NCBI RefSeq assembly: GCF_000497755.1
Contig: NZ_AYOD01000021.1
Location: 62,001 to 126,000, forward strand
Reading direction: 5' to 3'
Length of the DNA: 64,000 bases
Source of the DNA: Aliihoeflea sp. 2WW
GTDB lineage: Bacteria > Pseudomonadota > Alphaproteobacteria > Rhizobiales > Rhizobiaceae
Both the position numbers and the translations under genes were made by a program. Shown here in pieces: positions 17,658-25,543 of this stretch (the stretch's first letter is position 1; each line of letters begins with the position of its first letter). The notes under the pieces are model-generated. The model was not told where the DNA came from. It saw nothing but the letters and a program-made list of their open reading frames with translations, and searched no databases.

Positions 17658-17855
17658 ATGATTGCGGATGAACCACAGGTCGTTCCATACCTGCCCCAGA
17701 CGCCAGCGGGCATCTTCGAGCACGGGTGCACGCATCCCGGCTTCGCACGCTGGGGGAGCTTTGGATTTGCGACCGGGCGCGCGGAGCCGCGCTGGTATTG
17801 CGGCGAGCATCGCGCGTTCGGCGAGAGCGTCCCGATGCAACTGGCCAGCGGCTGA
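17658..17855 (+). CDS. small Cys/His-containing protein in the SOS cluster
   Basis: 65 residues from ATG 17658 with GAAGGAAG as ribosome site. The segment IFEHGCTHPGFARWGSFGFATGRAEPRWYCGEHRAFGE has two Cys and two or three His in a C-x-H...C-x2-H spacing, suggesting a small zinc-binding fold. It lies 15 bp before the SRAP start and is probably co-transcribed with it, divergent from umuDC. I recall similar short proteins beside SRAP genes in rhizobia, but no function is known. Confidence 0.65.
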   Translation: MIADEPQVVPYLPQTPAGIFEHGCTHPGFARWGSFGFATGRAEPRWYCGEHRAFGESVPMQLASG

Positions 17856-17870
17856 CGGGAGGGACGCGCC

Positions 17871-18587
17871 TTGTGCAATCTCTACAACATCACCATCGGC
17901 CCGCAGGCGATCCTTGAACTGACGCGCGCGATGACGAACCGGGTCGGCAATCTCGAGCCGCAGGATGTCTACCCCGACTATCCCGCTCCCATCGTGCGGC
18001 AAGGTATGGATGGCGAGCGCGAGCTGGTTCGCGCGCGCTGGGGAATGCCGTCTTCGAAAAAGGCGATCTTCGAGGCGACCGTGAAGCGCGTCGAGAAGAT
18101 GCGGGCGAAGGGCAAGGACATTGATGACGATGAGTTCCGGCGCTTGCTCGCCTTGGAGCCGGATAGCGGCACGACCAACGTCCGCAACCTGACCTCGCCC
18201 CACTGGCGGCCATGGCAAGGCGTCGAGAGCCGCTGTGTCGTGCCTGCGACCTCATTCTCCGAATACGCCACGGTGCGCGGACCGGACGGCAAACTGCCGC
18301 TGCACTGGTTCGCTATCGACGAGATGAAGCCGCTGTTCGTCTTCGCGGGCATGTGGACGACATGGACCGGCGTGCGCAAGGCAAAAGAAGGCATGGTGAC
18401 GGCCGACATCTTTGCGTTTCTCACGACTGAGCCCAACGCCGTGGTCGCGCCGATCCATCCAAAGGCGATGCCAGTAATCCTGACGACCACCGAAGAAATC
18501 GACGTCTGGCTGCGCGCGCCATGGGACGAAGCGAAGGCGCTGCAACGGCCCCTGCCGGACGATCAGGTCGTTGAGGTCGCGGCATGA
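17871..18587 (+). CDS. SOS response-associated peptidase (SRAP/HMCES/YedK family)
   Basis: Protects abasic sites in single-stranded DNA by forming a thiazolidine link with its N-terminal cysteine. Start is TTG at 17871; after Met removal Cys2 (M-CNLYNIT) becomes the catalytic N-terminus, as the family requires. Further signatures are the RWGMPS segment, [25 protein letters not shown] (active-site Glu) and the C-terminal [12 protein letters not shown] histidine motif. Length is 238 residues, normal. The location opposite umuDC fits DNA-damage regulation. Confidence 0.95.
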   Translation: MCNLYNITIGPQAILELTRAMTNRVGNLEPQDVYPDYPAPIVRQGMDGERELVRARWGMPSSKKAIFEATVKRVEKMRAKGKDIDDDEFRRLLALEPDSGTTNVRNLTSPHWRPWQGVESRCVVPATSFSEYATVRGPDGKLPLHWFAIDEMKPLFVFAGMWTTWTGVRKAKEGMVTADIFAFLTTEPNAVVAPIHPKAMPVILTTTEEIDVWLRAPWDEAKALQRPLPDDQVVEVAA

Positions 18588-18590
18588 AGA

Positions 18591-18869
18591 TCAAGCCGCC
18601 CAGCGGAACAGACATCGTGTGTGCCAACAAGGCATACGGGCAGATCGCGACATGTCGAGACCTGCTGCAACGAGGATCTCGTCTACCTCGATGACTTTTT
18701 CAGCGTCGGCAGGATCACAGATCCAAGTGTGGACAGGAGTTTCTGTCGCGATGATGATATCGAATGAACAGCTCTCGGCATCTACAAACGTCGGAGCACC
18801 GGCGATTGCTCGCGTGCTCATCGTGACGTCAGTACGAGATGCCTTTCCGGCCATGAAAAATCCGCTCAA
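18591..18869 (-). pseudogene. fragment resembling a phage prohead protease N-terminus
   Basis: The minus-strand frame holds TMSTRAIAGAPTFVDAESCSF, then TETPVHTWICDPADAEKVIE and VDEILVAAGLDMSRSARMP. This sequence of blocks is like the N-terminus of HK97/Mu-type capsid maturation proteases, where the motif is followed by a conserved catalytic His (LLDsHr). Here it breaks off into unrelated residues (CWHTRCLFRWAA) and stops. The likely start is the ATG at about 18821. No other phage structural gene is nearby, so this is probably a leftover at the edge of the mobile region. Family assignment is from memory and uncertain. Confidence 0.4.
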
Positions 18870-18945
18870 GAACGTTGTCTTCAGCGGATGGTGCGGGGGG
18901 TCTCGTGCAAGATACGAGACGCGGTCGGCAAAAAAATGGCCCCGG

Positions 18946-19452
18946 TTAGGAGGCCTTCTTTATGTAGGGACAGTCCGTCGGTGTCGGCCGAAAACCGTAC
19001 TTCCGCTGAATCGACAACCGGAGTGCCTCGTGCTCCTCGTAGTCCGCGCCATTATCCCGATCCAGTTTCGGCTCCGAACGGATCTCGTCTGCGTATGACA
19101 GCCATCGATCGATGATGGCAGCCGGATCACTCAGCGCGAGCCGGTGGTCCTCGTCGAGAATCGGGATGCCGTATCCGGTCACATACTCGTCGTCGTCGCA
19201 TTCGCGCTCGTTATCCGGAGGAAACGAAAGGAGCGTGTTGTCGTCGTAGAGACGATGGAAATATGTCCCGTCGGCTCTTTCTACGATGACAGTGAGGCTA
19301 TGACCCCGGCCAGGAACCTGAAGCCTGATGAAACTGGTGATACCCAATTTCATCGTCAGCTCGCTGACGATGTTCATCGAGATGCACGTGTCGTACTCAT
19401 CGGCTTCTACGGCCAAGATTTCAGCGGATTTCAGTACCGTGGTCATCGTCAT
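18946..19452 (-). CDS. hypothetical protein, 168 residues
   Basis: Not recognised. It is acidic (NERECDDDEYVTGYG), with no signal peptide or membrane helix. The C-terminal half has a tryptophan-containing helix (AAIIDRWLSYADEIRS) and ends in KYGFRPTPTDCPYIKKAS. It starts 4 bp after the stop of the 143-residue gene upstream, so it belongs to the same minus-strand operon. It begins the run of plasmid-like unknown genes. Confidence 0.7.
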   Translation of the reverse strand: MTMTTVLKSAEILAVEADEYDTCISMNIVSELTMKLGITSFIRLQVPGRGHSLTVIVERADGTYFHRLYDDNTLLSFPPDNERECDDDEYVTGYGIPILDEDHRLALSDPAAIIDRWLSYADEIRSEPKLDRDNGADYEEHEALRLSIQRKYGFRPTPTDCPYIKKAS

Positions 19453-19455
19453 AGC

Positions 19456-19887
19456 TCAGCTCACCAGGCGTACGTTGACCGACGGATCGAGAAGTCCCCA
19501 CCTCTTCTTCAGTGCGACTATCTCCTGAAGGAAACGGTCATCGTCTTCCGCAGTCTGCGGCTCGTCGATGCGCTCCAGCTCGAAACGGTATCCAGTAATC
19601 GTCTGCAAGAAACCGGCTGGATTAGCCCGCGCGGCGGTAGCCTGGTCTTTGTCGAGATACAGCTCGTGAGTGTAAGAATGCTCATACCCGTCGGCATAGT
19701 CCGCGGTGATAGTGGCATCTCCGGATGCTGCCGGGATCGTCAGTCGGAGCCCTTCCGGCTTCAGATTAAGAGCAGCGGCGGTTGGCGCATCAATATCGAA
19801 AACGAATGTCGTCGCGCCTTTATCGCGCTTGTTGACAAGCGTGTCGCGGAGGTCGGCCTTCTGGATCGTTGGGGCGGTGTGGGTCAA
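19456..19887 (-). CDS. hypothetical protein, 143 residues
   Basis: Not recognised. The N-terminus (QKADLRDTLVNKRDKGATTFVFD) is followed by a beta-rich middle (LRLTIPAASGDATITADYADGYEHSYTHELYLDKDQA), suggesting a small beta-sandwich. No membrane segment. The ribosome site AGGAGAAAATATTG precedes ATG 19887. The next gene starts 4 bp downstream, and the pair is surely co-transcribed. Confidence 0.7.
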   Translation of the reverse strand: MTHTAPTIQKADLRDTLVNKRDKGATTFVFDIDAPTAAALNLKPEGLRLTIPAASGDATITADYADGYEHSYTHELYLDKDQATAARANPAGFLQTITGYRFELERIDEPQTAEDDDRFLQEIVALKKRWGLLDPSVNVRLVS

Positions 19888-19948
19888 TATTTTCTCCTAT
19901 TCTTAGAAAATGCTGACCGCAATTCTATTGACGGGCAACCCCACTAAT

Positions 19949-20125
19949 TCATGTTTCGATTGCCCTTGCGGCAGCCCGCCGAGCCGCGCGCCTTTGCTCC
20001 ATCTTTTCGGCTGCTGCCTGATCCAATTCGAGATCGATCGGCGGATACAGCGTGTATGCGAGACCATACGCGGAAGCCCGCTTCTGGTCTTCGATGCCTC
20101 CCTCGCCTCATCGGGCTTCTGACAT
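19949..20125 (-). pseudogene. short frame interrupted by TGA at codon 6
   Basis: Read from ATG 20125 the frame is MSEAR, a TGA stop at 20108-20110, then GEGGIEDQKRASAYGLAYTL and a helical Ala/Arg-rich end (AAAEKMEQRRAARRAAARAIET). The part after the stop looks like real protein and sits 62 bp upstream of the two-gene operon on the same strand. It may be a short gene with a point nonsense change, or it may start at a non-standard codon after GAGGGAGG. Confidence 0.35.
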
Positions 20126-20254
20126 CATTGTTGGTCCGCCGGCGGAAATTTCCTAATCAAGTCCTCCGCATCAAGAATTGTGGGTTACTGTGGATAGACG
20201 GGAAACCAGAGTCTTCATCTTGCTGTCCAGGCGATCCCGTCATTTTATCTCGGC

Positions 20255-21259
20255 ATGACCGATTCTATTGCGAATGCTCGTAAATTCCTCGAAAGCCTGC
20301 AACGTCACGACTTGTCCAAGCTTCTGGCCTTCTCTGAAGTCGAGGTCGACATGGGTGAATGGTTTGACACCGTCATCACGATCACCTCCCCGAGACCATT
20401 CTCGGAAGCGCTGGAAGGACTGCAGGGTTTCGACAAGAAGCGCATCGCCGAGGCTATCGTCAGCGATGACCCGGGACTCACCGCGCCGTCTGGCTTCACA
20501 TCACTAGCAGCTTCCGGCTCGGCCATTGAAGGTGCCCAGTCTATTCTGCCGGAACTCCTGATCCATCAGGAGATGATGATCGATGTCGCGACTAGAGGGA
20601 CACAGATACAGGACGTCAACGACTACTACCTTGCCCGGCAAGTTCGCCTTACGAGCCTTTGCCCTGCGAGCAACGTTCCATACACCAACCCGCACGAAGA
20701 TTTGTGGGCATGGTTTCATTATTGGAAGTCTGAAGGTTACGACAGCTATCGGGAGCGACGGCACTACATCAGAGAGCTGTTTAAACCTTCAATCCGTGCG
20801 GCTGCAGGCAGGGCGTTCGCGGCGGTTCACGAACGCGAGCCGACCGGCTGGGAACGGGTCGATCGGGGCTTGGTAAAGGCTCGTGCCGATCTTGATGTGG
20901 CTTCGGTCGAAGAAGCTTGGCAGGGTGTCGGCCTACTATGTCGGGAAGTCCTGATCTCGCTTGCCCAAGAGGTGCATGACTCGGACCGGCATCCCACGAC
21001 AGACGAAACGGGAAAGATAATCAGCGATACTGATGCCAAACGTCTGCTCGAAGCATGGTTGCGCCACGAGTACGAGGGCGGCAGCAACAAGGAAATTCGC
21101 TCACACATCCGGGCATCGCTAGATTTGGCCAATAATCTGCAGCACCGGAGGACTGCAACGAGGCAGTTGGCTGCCTCTGCCTTGAAGCGACATCGTCGGC
21201 CGTCGCGGTTGTTGCAATACTGTCAGGCAGATGGGAAAAAAGATAATCGGAGGGACTAA
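20255..21259 (+). CDS. unknown protein with a HEPN-like C-terminal domain; probable frameshift near its end
   Basis: 334 residues as read. The C-terminal third (AWQGVGLLCREVLISLAQEVHD, then DTDAKRLLEAWLRHEYEGGSNKEIR and ASLDLANNLQHRRTATRQLA) resembles an all-helical domain I have seen at the end of abortive-infection-type proteins. In those the sequence continues in a hydrophobic helix. Such a helix (EATSSAVAVVAILSGRWEKR, stop at 21244) exists here in the next frame. One extra C at about 21170 (GCCTC to GCCCTC) would join it. The N-terminal two thirds have no recognised domain. It is followed by a membrane protein gene that overlaps it, so the two may be a defence-type operon. Confidence 0.7.
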   Translation: MTDSIANARKFLESLQRHDLSKLLAFSEVEVDMGEWFDTVITITSPRPFSEALEGLQGFDKKRIAEAIVSDDPGLTAPSGFTSLAASGSAIEGAQSILPELLIHQEMMIDVATRGTQIQDVNDYYLARQVRLTSLCPASNVPYTNPHEDLWAWFHYWKSEGYDSYRERRHYIRELFKPSIRAAAGRAFAAVHEREPTGWERVDRGLVKARADLDVASVEEAWQGVGLLCREVLISLAQEVHDSDRHPTTDETGKIISDTDAKRLLEAWLRHEYEGGSNKEIRSHIRASLDLANNLQHRRTATRQLAASALKRHRRPSRLLQYCQADGKKDNRRD

Positions 21260-21767
21260 TTTGTGGTGGCGGAAAGAGATCGACCCCGACCTGCCATGGT
21301 ATCGGCGGCCTGACTACACGGGCAATTTGACCGAGGCCCAGAAACGGAAGCTAGACGCGATCCGCGACCGCGACGTCCACCCGGCAGCTAAGCTCGCAAA
21401 TTTACCTGATGAAGTCAAAAACTACATCGGCAGGCTAGAGCTGGAGGCCTACGACGCCAAGCAGAGCCAAACCGCGGCTGGTCCCATTCTGTTCATGCTG
21501 GCCATCCTGTGCATCATGGCCCTGAATTACTTCGGCATCGAAGCGTCAACCGACCGTTCACGGTACATCGTCGGCGCGGCAATGATTATTGCAGCGTGGA
21601 TCGTTTACAGCCGAAAATGGAAGGCTAACGCCAAAGAATTTCTTCCTGACGGTGGCCGAGCTGAAGCGCAGGCCGATGAGGAATTCCGCCGGGAGTGGGA
21701 GCTGGAATACCTCTCGCTTCTGCGTAGGGAGGAGCGTAACGATTTAGATTCCGACAGGAGTAAATAG
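21231..21767 (+). CDS. hypothetical two-helix membrane protein
   Basis: 178 residues. Two adjacent hydrophobic helices at about residues 83-101 (GPILFMLAILCIMALNYFG) and 108-125 (IVGAAMIIAAWIVYSRKW), flanked by charged cytoplasmic parts rich in Arg and Glu. The N-terminus (NLWWRKEIDPDLPWYRRPDY) is Trp-rich. It starts inside the end of the HEPN-like gene, so the two are co-translated. A membrane partner next to a HEPN-like protein is a pattern known from phage-defence pairs, but this is only suggestive. Confidence 0.65.
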   Translation: MGKKIIGGTNLWWRKEIDPDLPWYRRPDYTGNLTEAQKRKLDAIRDRDVHPAAKLANLPDEVKNYIGRLELEAYDAKQSQTAAGPILFMLAILCIMALNYFGIEASTDRSRYIVGAAMIIAAWIVYSRKWKANAKEFLPDGGRAEAQADEEFRREWELEYLSLLRREERNDLDSDRSK

Positions 21768-21887
21768 CTGCAAATTACAGCAATTAACCTCGTCGGATAT
21801 TAAGTGTGCCTGATCCACGCAAATCAGCAACTTCGGGTTGACCCAATCTCCTGTGGCGGCGATTACGACCGCCCAAAGGAGAGAACG

Positions 21888-22322
21888 TTGACTGACAAAA
21901 AAATCCCCGAACCCTTCAAGCCATTCATCAAGGAAGAACTCGATCTTTTGCGTTTGCGCGCTGAAAATGAGATTGCGCGTTGCAAAAGCGACGACATGAA
22001 GGGCCATCCCCACAGCCATCCCGCAATTGTCGTCAATAAGGACTTCCTGAAAAATCTCGATCGCGCAGAGAAGAGCTTGGAGGGCAACCCGAGCACGCCC
22101 GTGCTCTGGGGTTTTTTTGAGAGCGCGTACAATGATCTCCGAAATGCGATCCAAGAGGTTGAGAACTCGAACGAAAAAGCTCCATCCGATTTCCAGTTCC
22201 GGTGTATCATGCTCTACAAGGGCAAGGCAGATGCGGCCCGCAGTGCTATCAGCGATGTTATGGGTCGGAGCAACAGGCGGGCTGAAGCCAAGGCCTTGGT
22301 CGAGCAGTACGCCGACGACTAA
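21888..22322 (+). CDS. hypothetical protein, 144 residues
   Basis: TTG start at 21888 chosen for the ribosome site AAGGAGAG eight bases before; the open frame runs further up without support. Product begins TDKKIPEPFKPFIKEELDLL, is charged and helical, has no membrane segment, and ends with NRRAEAKALVEQYADD. A Trp/Phe motif (VLWGFFESAYNDLRNAIQEVEN) lies in the middle. Not recognised. Its end overlaps the convergent 115-residue gene by 4 bases. Confidence 0.65.
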   Translation: MTDKKIPEPFKPFIKEELDLLRLRAENEIARCKSDDMKGHPHSHPAIVVNKDFLKNLDRAEKSLEGNPSTPVLWGFFESAYNDLRNAIQEVENSNEKAPSDFQFRCIMLYKGKADAARSAISDVMGRSNRRAEAKALVEQYADD

Positions 22323-22666
22323 GCAGCTTCCCTTTCGACGATTTCGACCTCGTACCAGCACTCGACCCGGCTGCCGCGATCTCTTTCGGTGAGGACCGGG
22401 ACGAGCGAGGTCTCGAGGACGTACAGCTCGGAAATCTCTCGATAGGAGAAGCCCTCTGCTAGCCGCTCGTCGATGAAAGCTTTGACCTTCTCATCGGCTT
22501 TCTTCAAGGCGGTCTTCAGGGCATCCTTCCGATAGACGTCGGGCATCGTCGTCCCTGACCTCGGCGACATATGATCCGTGATAAAAGCGGCCTCTGCAGA
22601 TAGTGCGGGGGCCGTTTCTTCCTTGGGGGTTTCGGTTGTATGGGCTGTCTTATTCGTACGTGGCAT
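22319..22666 (-). CDS. hypothetical protein, 115 residues
   Basis: Not recognised. The first 40 residues are Thr/Glu/Ala-rich and probably disordered. The rest (TALKKADEKVKAFIDERLAEGFSYREISELYVLETSLVPVL) contains a plausible helix-turn-helix (EGFSYREISELY). It could be a small regulator of the plasmid-like element. ATG 22666 has CGGAGATCAGC upstream. Confidence 0.6.
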   Translation of the reverse strand: MPRTNKTAHTTETPKEETAPALSAEAAFITDHMSPRSGTTMPDVYRKDALKTALKKADEKVKAFIDERLAEGFSYREISELYVLETSLVPVLTERDRGSRVECWYEVEIVEREAA

Positions 22667-22734
22667 GCTGATCTCCGGTTGTAGAACAGATCATATGCCG
22701 ACCGGCGGAACGCTCAAAATCTCGAGGGTCATCG

Positions 22735-23211
22735 ATGAACGACACGACGGTGCCATTACAGAAGCTGCACACCGTTGACTCCCTTCGTCGTCGAACGCTC
22801 GAGGAACGTGCAGCCATATATGACAACTGCTTGCGTCAAGGTGGCCCAGCCGCCGACGAAGTTATCGGCATGCTCCAGACGACGGGATTACCGTACACGA
22901 AGCAGCAGGAAATTTACGACGGGCACCCGATCTATCGAGCTATCGAACTCGTCATCGGCAAGACCGAAAACATCGAGCTGATGCTTGATTCGGCTGCAAA
23001 GGGTCGTCCGCCGGTCGAAGCCGTCGATCCCCTCATCGCCGCCGAACTGAAATCTGACTACGGTGCGCATAATGGCGGCACGGTCACCGCTGGGTATCTC
23101 GTAGGCCAGGTCATGTACTCGCGCGGATACGAGAAACAAGGACAGACGAAGCTGAAGACCGGCTGCGTCGCTAAGACGGGAACTCTCTTCAGAAAGCGCA
23201 AAAGCGGCTAG
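22735..23211 (+). CDS. hypothetical protein, 158 residues
   Basis: Not recognised. Helical N-terminal half (SLRRRTLEERAAIYDNCLRQ, then VIGMLQTTGLPYTKQQEIYDG), followed by TENIELMLDSAAKGRPPVEAVDPL and a Gly/Lys-rich basic end (GTLFRKRKSG). No signal peptide. It stands alone on the plus strand between minus-strand genes and its stop overlaps the next one by three bases. Confidence 0.6.
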   Translation: MNDTTVPLQKLHTVDSLRRRTLEERAAIYDNCLRQGGPAADEVIGMLQTTGLPYTKQQEIYDGHPIYRAIELVIGKTENIELMLDSAAKGRPPVEAVDPLIAAELKSDYGAHNGGTVTAGYLVGQVMYSRGYEKQGQTKLKTGCVAKTGTLFRKRKSG

Positions 23212-23360
23212 GCCGACATCCGTGGCCGCATCCGGTAGTCATTCAGCCTGACCACATTTGTGCTTTCCCAGCGGTCTGCGACTTCGTTCAGCTCGCCCTG
23301 CTCCGCAAGGTCGACCATTTCGTACATGACGCCACGATACCACGCTTGGATGTCGCGCAT
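23208..23360 (-). CDS. short hypothetical protein, 50 residues
   Basis: A minus-strand frame from ATG 23360 gives MRDIQAWYRGVMYEMVDLAE, then QGELNEVADRWESTNVVRLN and a basic end (DYRMRPRMSA). The regular helix pattern and balanced composition suggest a real product. The ribosome site is weak, and the frame continues upstream to about 23415 without another ATG. Its stop overlaps the plus-strand gene at 22735-23211. Function unknown. Confidence 0.45.
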   Translation of the reverse strand: MRDIQAWYRGVMYEMVDLAEQGELNEVADRWESTNVVRLNDYRMRPRMSA

Positions 23361-23499
23361 CAGCCCCAGATCGACCAGTGCATGTCCCTCCCGAGACCTG
23401 CCTGGTCGTAAACCGTACCGTTGTCACGAACATCCGCAGTCTCCTCGTTCAGACAAGGATTGGACGCGGTCCTGCAAGATTCCAGTTCGCCGGCGGGAT

Positions 23500-23967
23500 T
23501 CAGTCGAACAGGTCGGTTTGTTCTGTGAAGCCCATCTCGAGATTCAGAGATGCCGGGACTTGGCGACGGTAACGCGCTGCCAGTTCGTGAACGAGCGCGG
23601 CGTACGCGGGGCTGCTCTGAATCGCATCGATCGATGCGGATGCGAGAGCATGACCGAGGGCAACGTCGGACCTCGCGAACCCCAAACCGTTTGCATCTTT
23701 CACGTGATCGGGGTCGCAACCAGCGACAATCCGGAGAGCATCGTGAGCTGCTTTGATGTGAGCACGTCCTGGAGAAGCTTGGCGGGCTTCCCGGTCGAGA
23801 TCGGTCAGAGACATCCCGAAACGGGTCTGTGCCGCTTTAGCAGCCAGATGCCTCAGGCCACCCCGTCTACGGGTAGCCGTGCGGTGGTCGCGCTCCCGGA
23901 ACCACGGGTCTGCGTTGTGCTCGCGAACGAAGTCTTCAGGATCGTCCCAGAGCGAGATTTCAGACAT
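23500..23967 (-). CDS. hypothetical protein, 155 residues
   Basis: Not recognised. Opens MSEISLWDDPEDFVREHNAD, then a basic helical stretch (TATRRRGGLRHLAAKAAQTRFG) and an Ala-rich C-terminal region (HALASASIDAIQSSPAYAALVHELAARYRR). Soluble. It is one of several minus-strand genes (24897 back to 23208) that look like a plasmid maintenance or accessory set upstream of the origin. Confidence 0.6.
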   Translation of the reverse strand: MSEISLWDDPEDFVREHNADPWFRERDHRTATRRRGGLRHLAAKAAQTRFGMSLTDLDREARQASPGRAHIKAAHDALRIVAGCDPDHVKDANGLGFARSDVALGHALASASIDAIQSSPAYAALVHELAARYRRQVPASLNLEMGFTEQTDLFD

Positions 23968-24072
23968 GTCGTCCTCCGTCTCTACGTGAATTTCTCATCT
24001 GACGATTCAAAACCGTCGAGTAACGGGGGGAACTGCCTTTGCCTGTGGCGTCTCGATGTGATGCTGAGACGG

Positions 24073-24390
24073 TCATGACGACTGCTCCCGAGCCGCATTG
24101 GCAGCCGACGGATCGAAACGGCCCAGGCGGCGAATAAGCGAGGTTTTGGCTGCTGCTGGCGAATAGCCCCGGGAGACGAGCAGGTCGAGTGAATCTGACA
24201 GGAGACGCCGGAAAACGGATTTGTCCGCAGACGCGTCACGCGACGCACCCTCGACCAGACGTGCCACTGCCTCGGCCACGGCAACGTCAACGGCTGACGC
24301 TTCCGGACGACCCAGATCCTGCAGGCGCTTACGATAACGGCGCTGGCGCGCCTGGTGTGCTGTGTTTGTTAGAGTTGCGTATCGCGGCAT
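24073..24390 (-). CDS. hypothetical basic protein, 105 residues
   Basis: The N-terminus is strongly basic (HQARQRRYRKRLQDLGRPEAS), followed by VDVAVAEAVARLVEGAS and a helical end with LDLLVSRGYSPAAAKTSLIRRLGR. The layout (a basic arm plus a helical domain of about 70 residues) resembles small plasmid DNA-binding proteins. Family not recognised. ATG 24390 lies behind GACGGGAGACGGAA, a good ribosome site. Confidence 0.6.
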   Translation of the reverse strand: MPRYATLTNTAHQARQRRYRKRLQDLGRPEASAVDVAVAEAVARLVEGASRDASADKSVFRRLLSDSLDLLVSRGYSPAAAKTSLIRRLGRFDPSAANAAREQSS

Positions 24391-24462
24391 TTCCGTCTCC
24401 CGTCGTCACTACGTGTCGTCACTACGATGCGGACGCGGCTTGCAAGCGACAACCGGAATAAG

Positions 24463-24485
24463 AAACGGCCCCGAAAGGGCCGTTT
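24463..24485 (-). terminator. terminator of the 24511-24897 gene
   Basis: Stem AAACGGCCC with GGGCCGTTT and a 5-base loop; on the minus strand it is followed by CTTATT. Lies 26 bp after the stop of the gene at 24511-24897. Confidence 0.75.
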
Positions 24486-24510
24486 GAGACGTGGTTTGGC
24501 TTGGGCGGGG

Positions 24511-24897
24511 TCAGACCACGTCGCACTGGAGTTTGCGCTTGAATGACCCGTTTCTGACGCTTTGCTCGATACGCAGCGCCGTCCCGGGAGTCTCGGAGAA
24601 GATCGACCGGATCACTTCGCGAATACGATCCGCCCCGGGACCATCTTCTTGCAGTATCGCAATAGCCGCGTCGGCAAGTGCGAGACGCATAAACTGCGAT
24701 GTGCCGGGGAGTTTTCCCTGACTAATTTTCCGACGACCCGCTTCACGGCTCTCCCGCTTCTTCCGACGCATATAGTCACGTCGATCTTCGACGGACAGTT
24801 CCCGCACGGTGGGCTCACGCTCGACGAGCTTGTTGTACAGTGCAAGCAGGGCCTCGTCCTGCTCGGCCTGAGTATTCGTTTTCGCGGTCTTCGTCAT
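24511..24897 (-). CDS. hypothetical protein near the replication origin
   Basis: 128 residues, highly charged. The N-terminal half (EQDEALLALYNKLVEREPTV, then SVEDRRDYMRRKKRESREAGRRK) forms a long basic helix. The C-terminal half (FMRLALADAAIAILQEDGPGADRIREVIRSIF) is amphipathic. It is divergent from repA with about 650 bp of origin sequence between them. A role in plasmid partition or copy control is possible from position only. It ends at a clear terminator. Confidence 0.6.
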   Translation of the reverse strand: MTKTAKTNTQAEQDEALLALYNKLVEREPTVRELSVEDRRDYMRRKKRESREAGRRKISQGKLPGTSQFMRLALADAAIAILQEDGPGADRIREVIRSIFSETPGTALRIEQSVRNGSFKRKLQCDVV

Positions 24898-24971
24898 GCT
24901 GCATCTCCTGCACGGCGTTCCCGTGCCACAGACACAGCATCGGTCGACCGGCGGACAAATTCAAGGACAAT

Positions 24972-24987
24972 GTTTGACATGTCAAAC
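24972..24987. promoter_or_regulatory. 16-bp perfect palindrome upstream of repA
   Basis: GTTTGACATGTCAAAC. It lies between the divergent gene at 24897 and the iterons. A sister palindrome, GTTTGACGCGTCAAAC, lies just after repA at 27388. Both share GTTTGAC-NN-GTCAAAC, so one dimeric protein could bind both. The layout is like the 16-bp palindromic parS/operator sites of rhizobial plasmids, but no parA/parB gene is seen. Confidence 0.6.
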
Positions 24988-25277
24988 TGAAAACGAAATG
25001 TGGAGCCTCTTTGACCGTTCCGCTAATTCCCCTTTGCACGGTCTTTCGAGATTAACCTCTACCTCCCCACCCATCCGACCTGACCGACTGATGAGGGCGA
25101 AGCCTGTCCACGGCCTTTACTTAAGAAAAAAATCGACCCCCGCACTGCCGACCTACGCGTCGGCTTCCGGACAACCGAAAATCCCCTGGAAATCCTTACT
25201 TAAGAATCTTTCCTAGTATCCCCCCACGATTTCGTTGACGAACGTAAACCCTGTCTTCGAAAACCCCGATTCTTTCT

Positions 25278-25475
25278 GTGACAGATTGTACAGAGTTGTG
25301 TCTTTGTGACACGTTTCTGACCTTGTCACTTAGACGCAAAATCCCTGCTTTTCGTGACATCTTGTCACTTAGACGTCGTCAACGCCTTCAACAGCATGTC
25401 TCTGTGACACATCCCGGACTCCGTCACTTAAACACTTTTGGCGTCTGTGTGACAAAGTCCGAACCTTGTCACTTA
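25278..25475 (+). repeat. iterons and candidate replication origin of the RepA replicon
   Basis: GTGACA occurs at 25278, 25306, 25354, 25404 and 25449, and its complement in TGTCACTTA(A/G)AC at 25324, 25363 and 25467, with a variant (CGTCAC) at 25423. Four units pair a GTGACA with a TTGTCACTTA 2 to 12 bases later. The array ends about 70 bp before the repA start, the usual place for iterons bound by a Rep_3-type initiator. Two copies of TTACTTAAGAA (about 25115 and 25196) just upstream give an AT-rich part suited to strand opening. Confidence 0.8.
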
Positions 25476-25543
25476 AACCGCTTGCTTCATTCCGCCGGCC
25501 GACCAATCCTTGAATCAGGGAACACGAATTGGGGGCACGGTCG

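Noticed and set aside
25278-25475. CRISPR array
   Set aside because: Repeats are short inverted GTGACA/TGTCAC units upstream of a rep gene with no equal spacers, so iterons.
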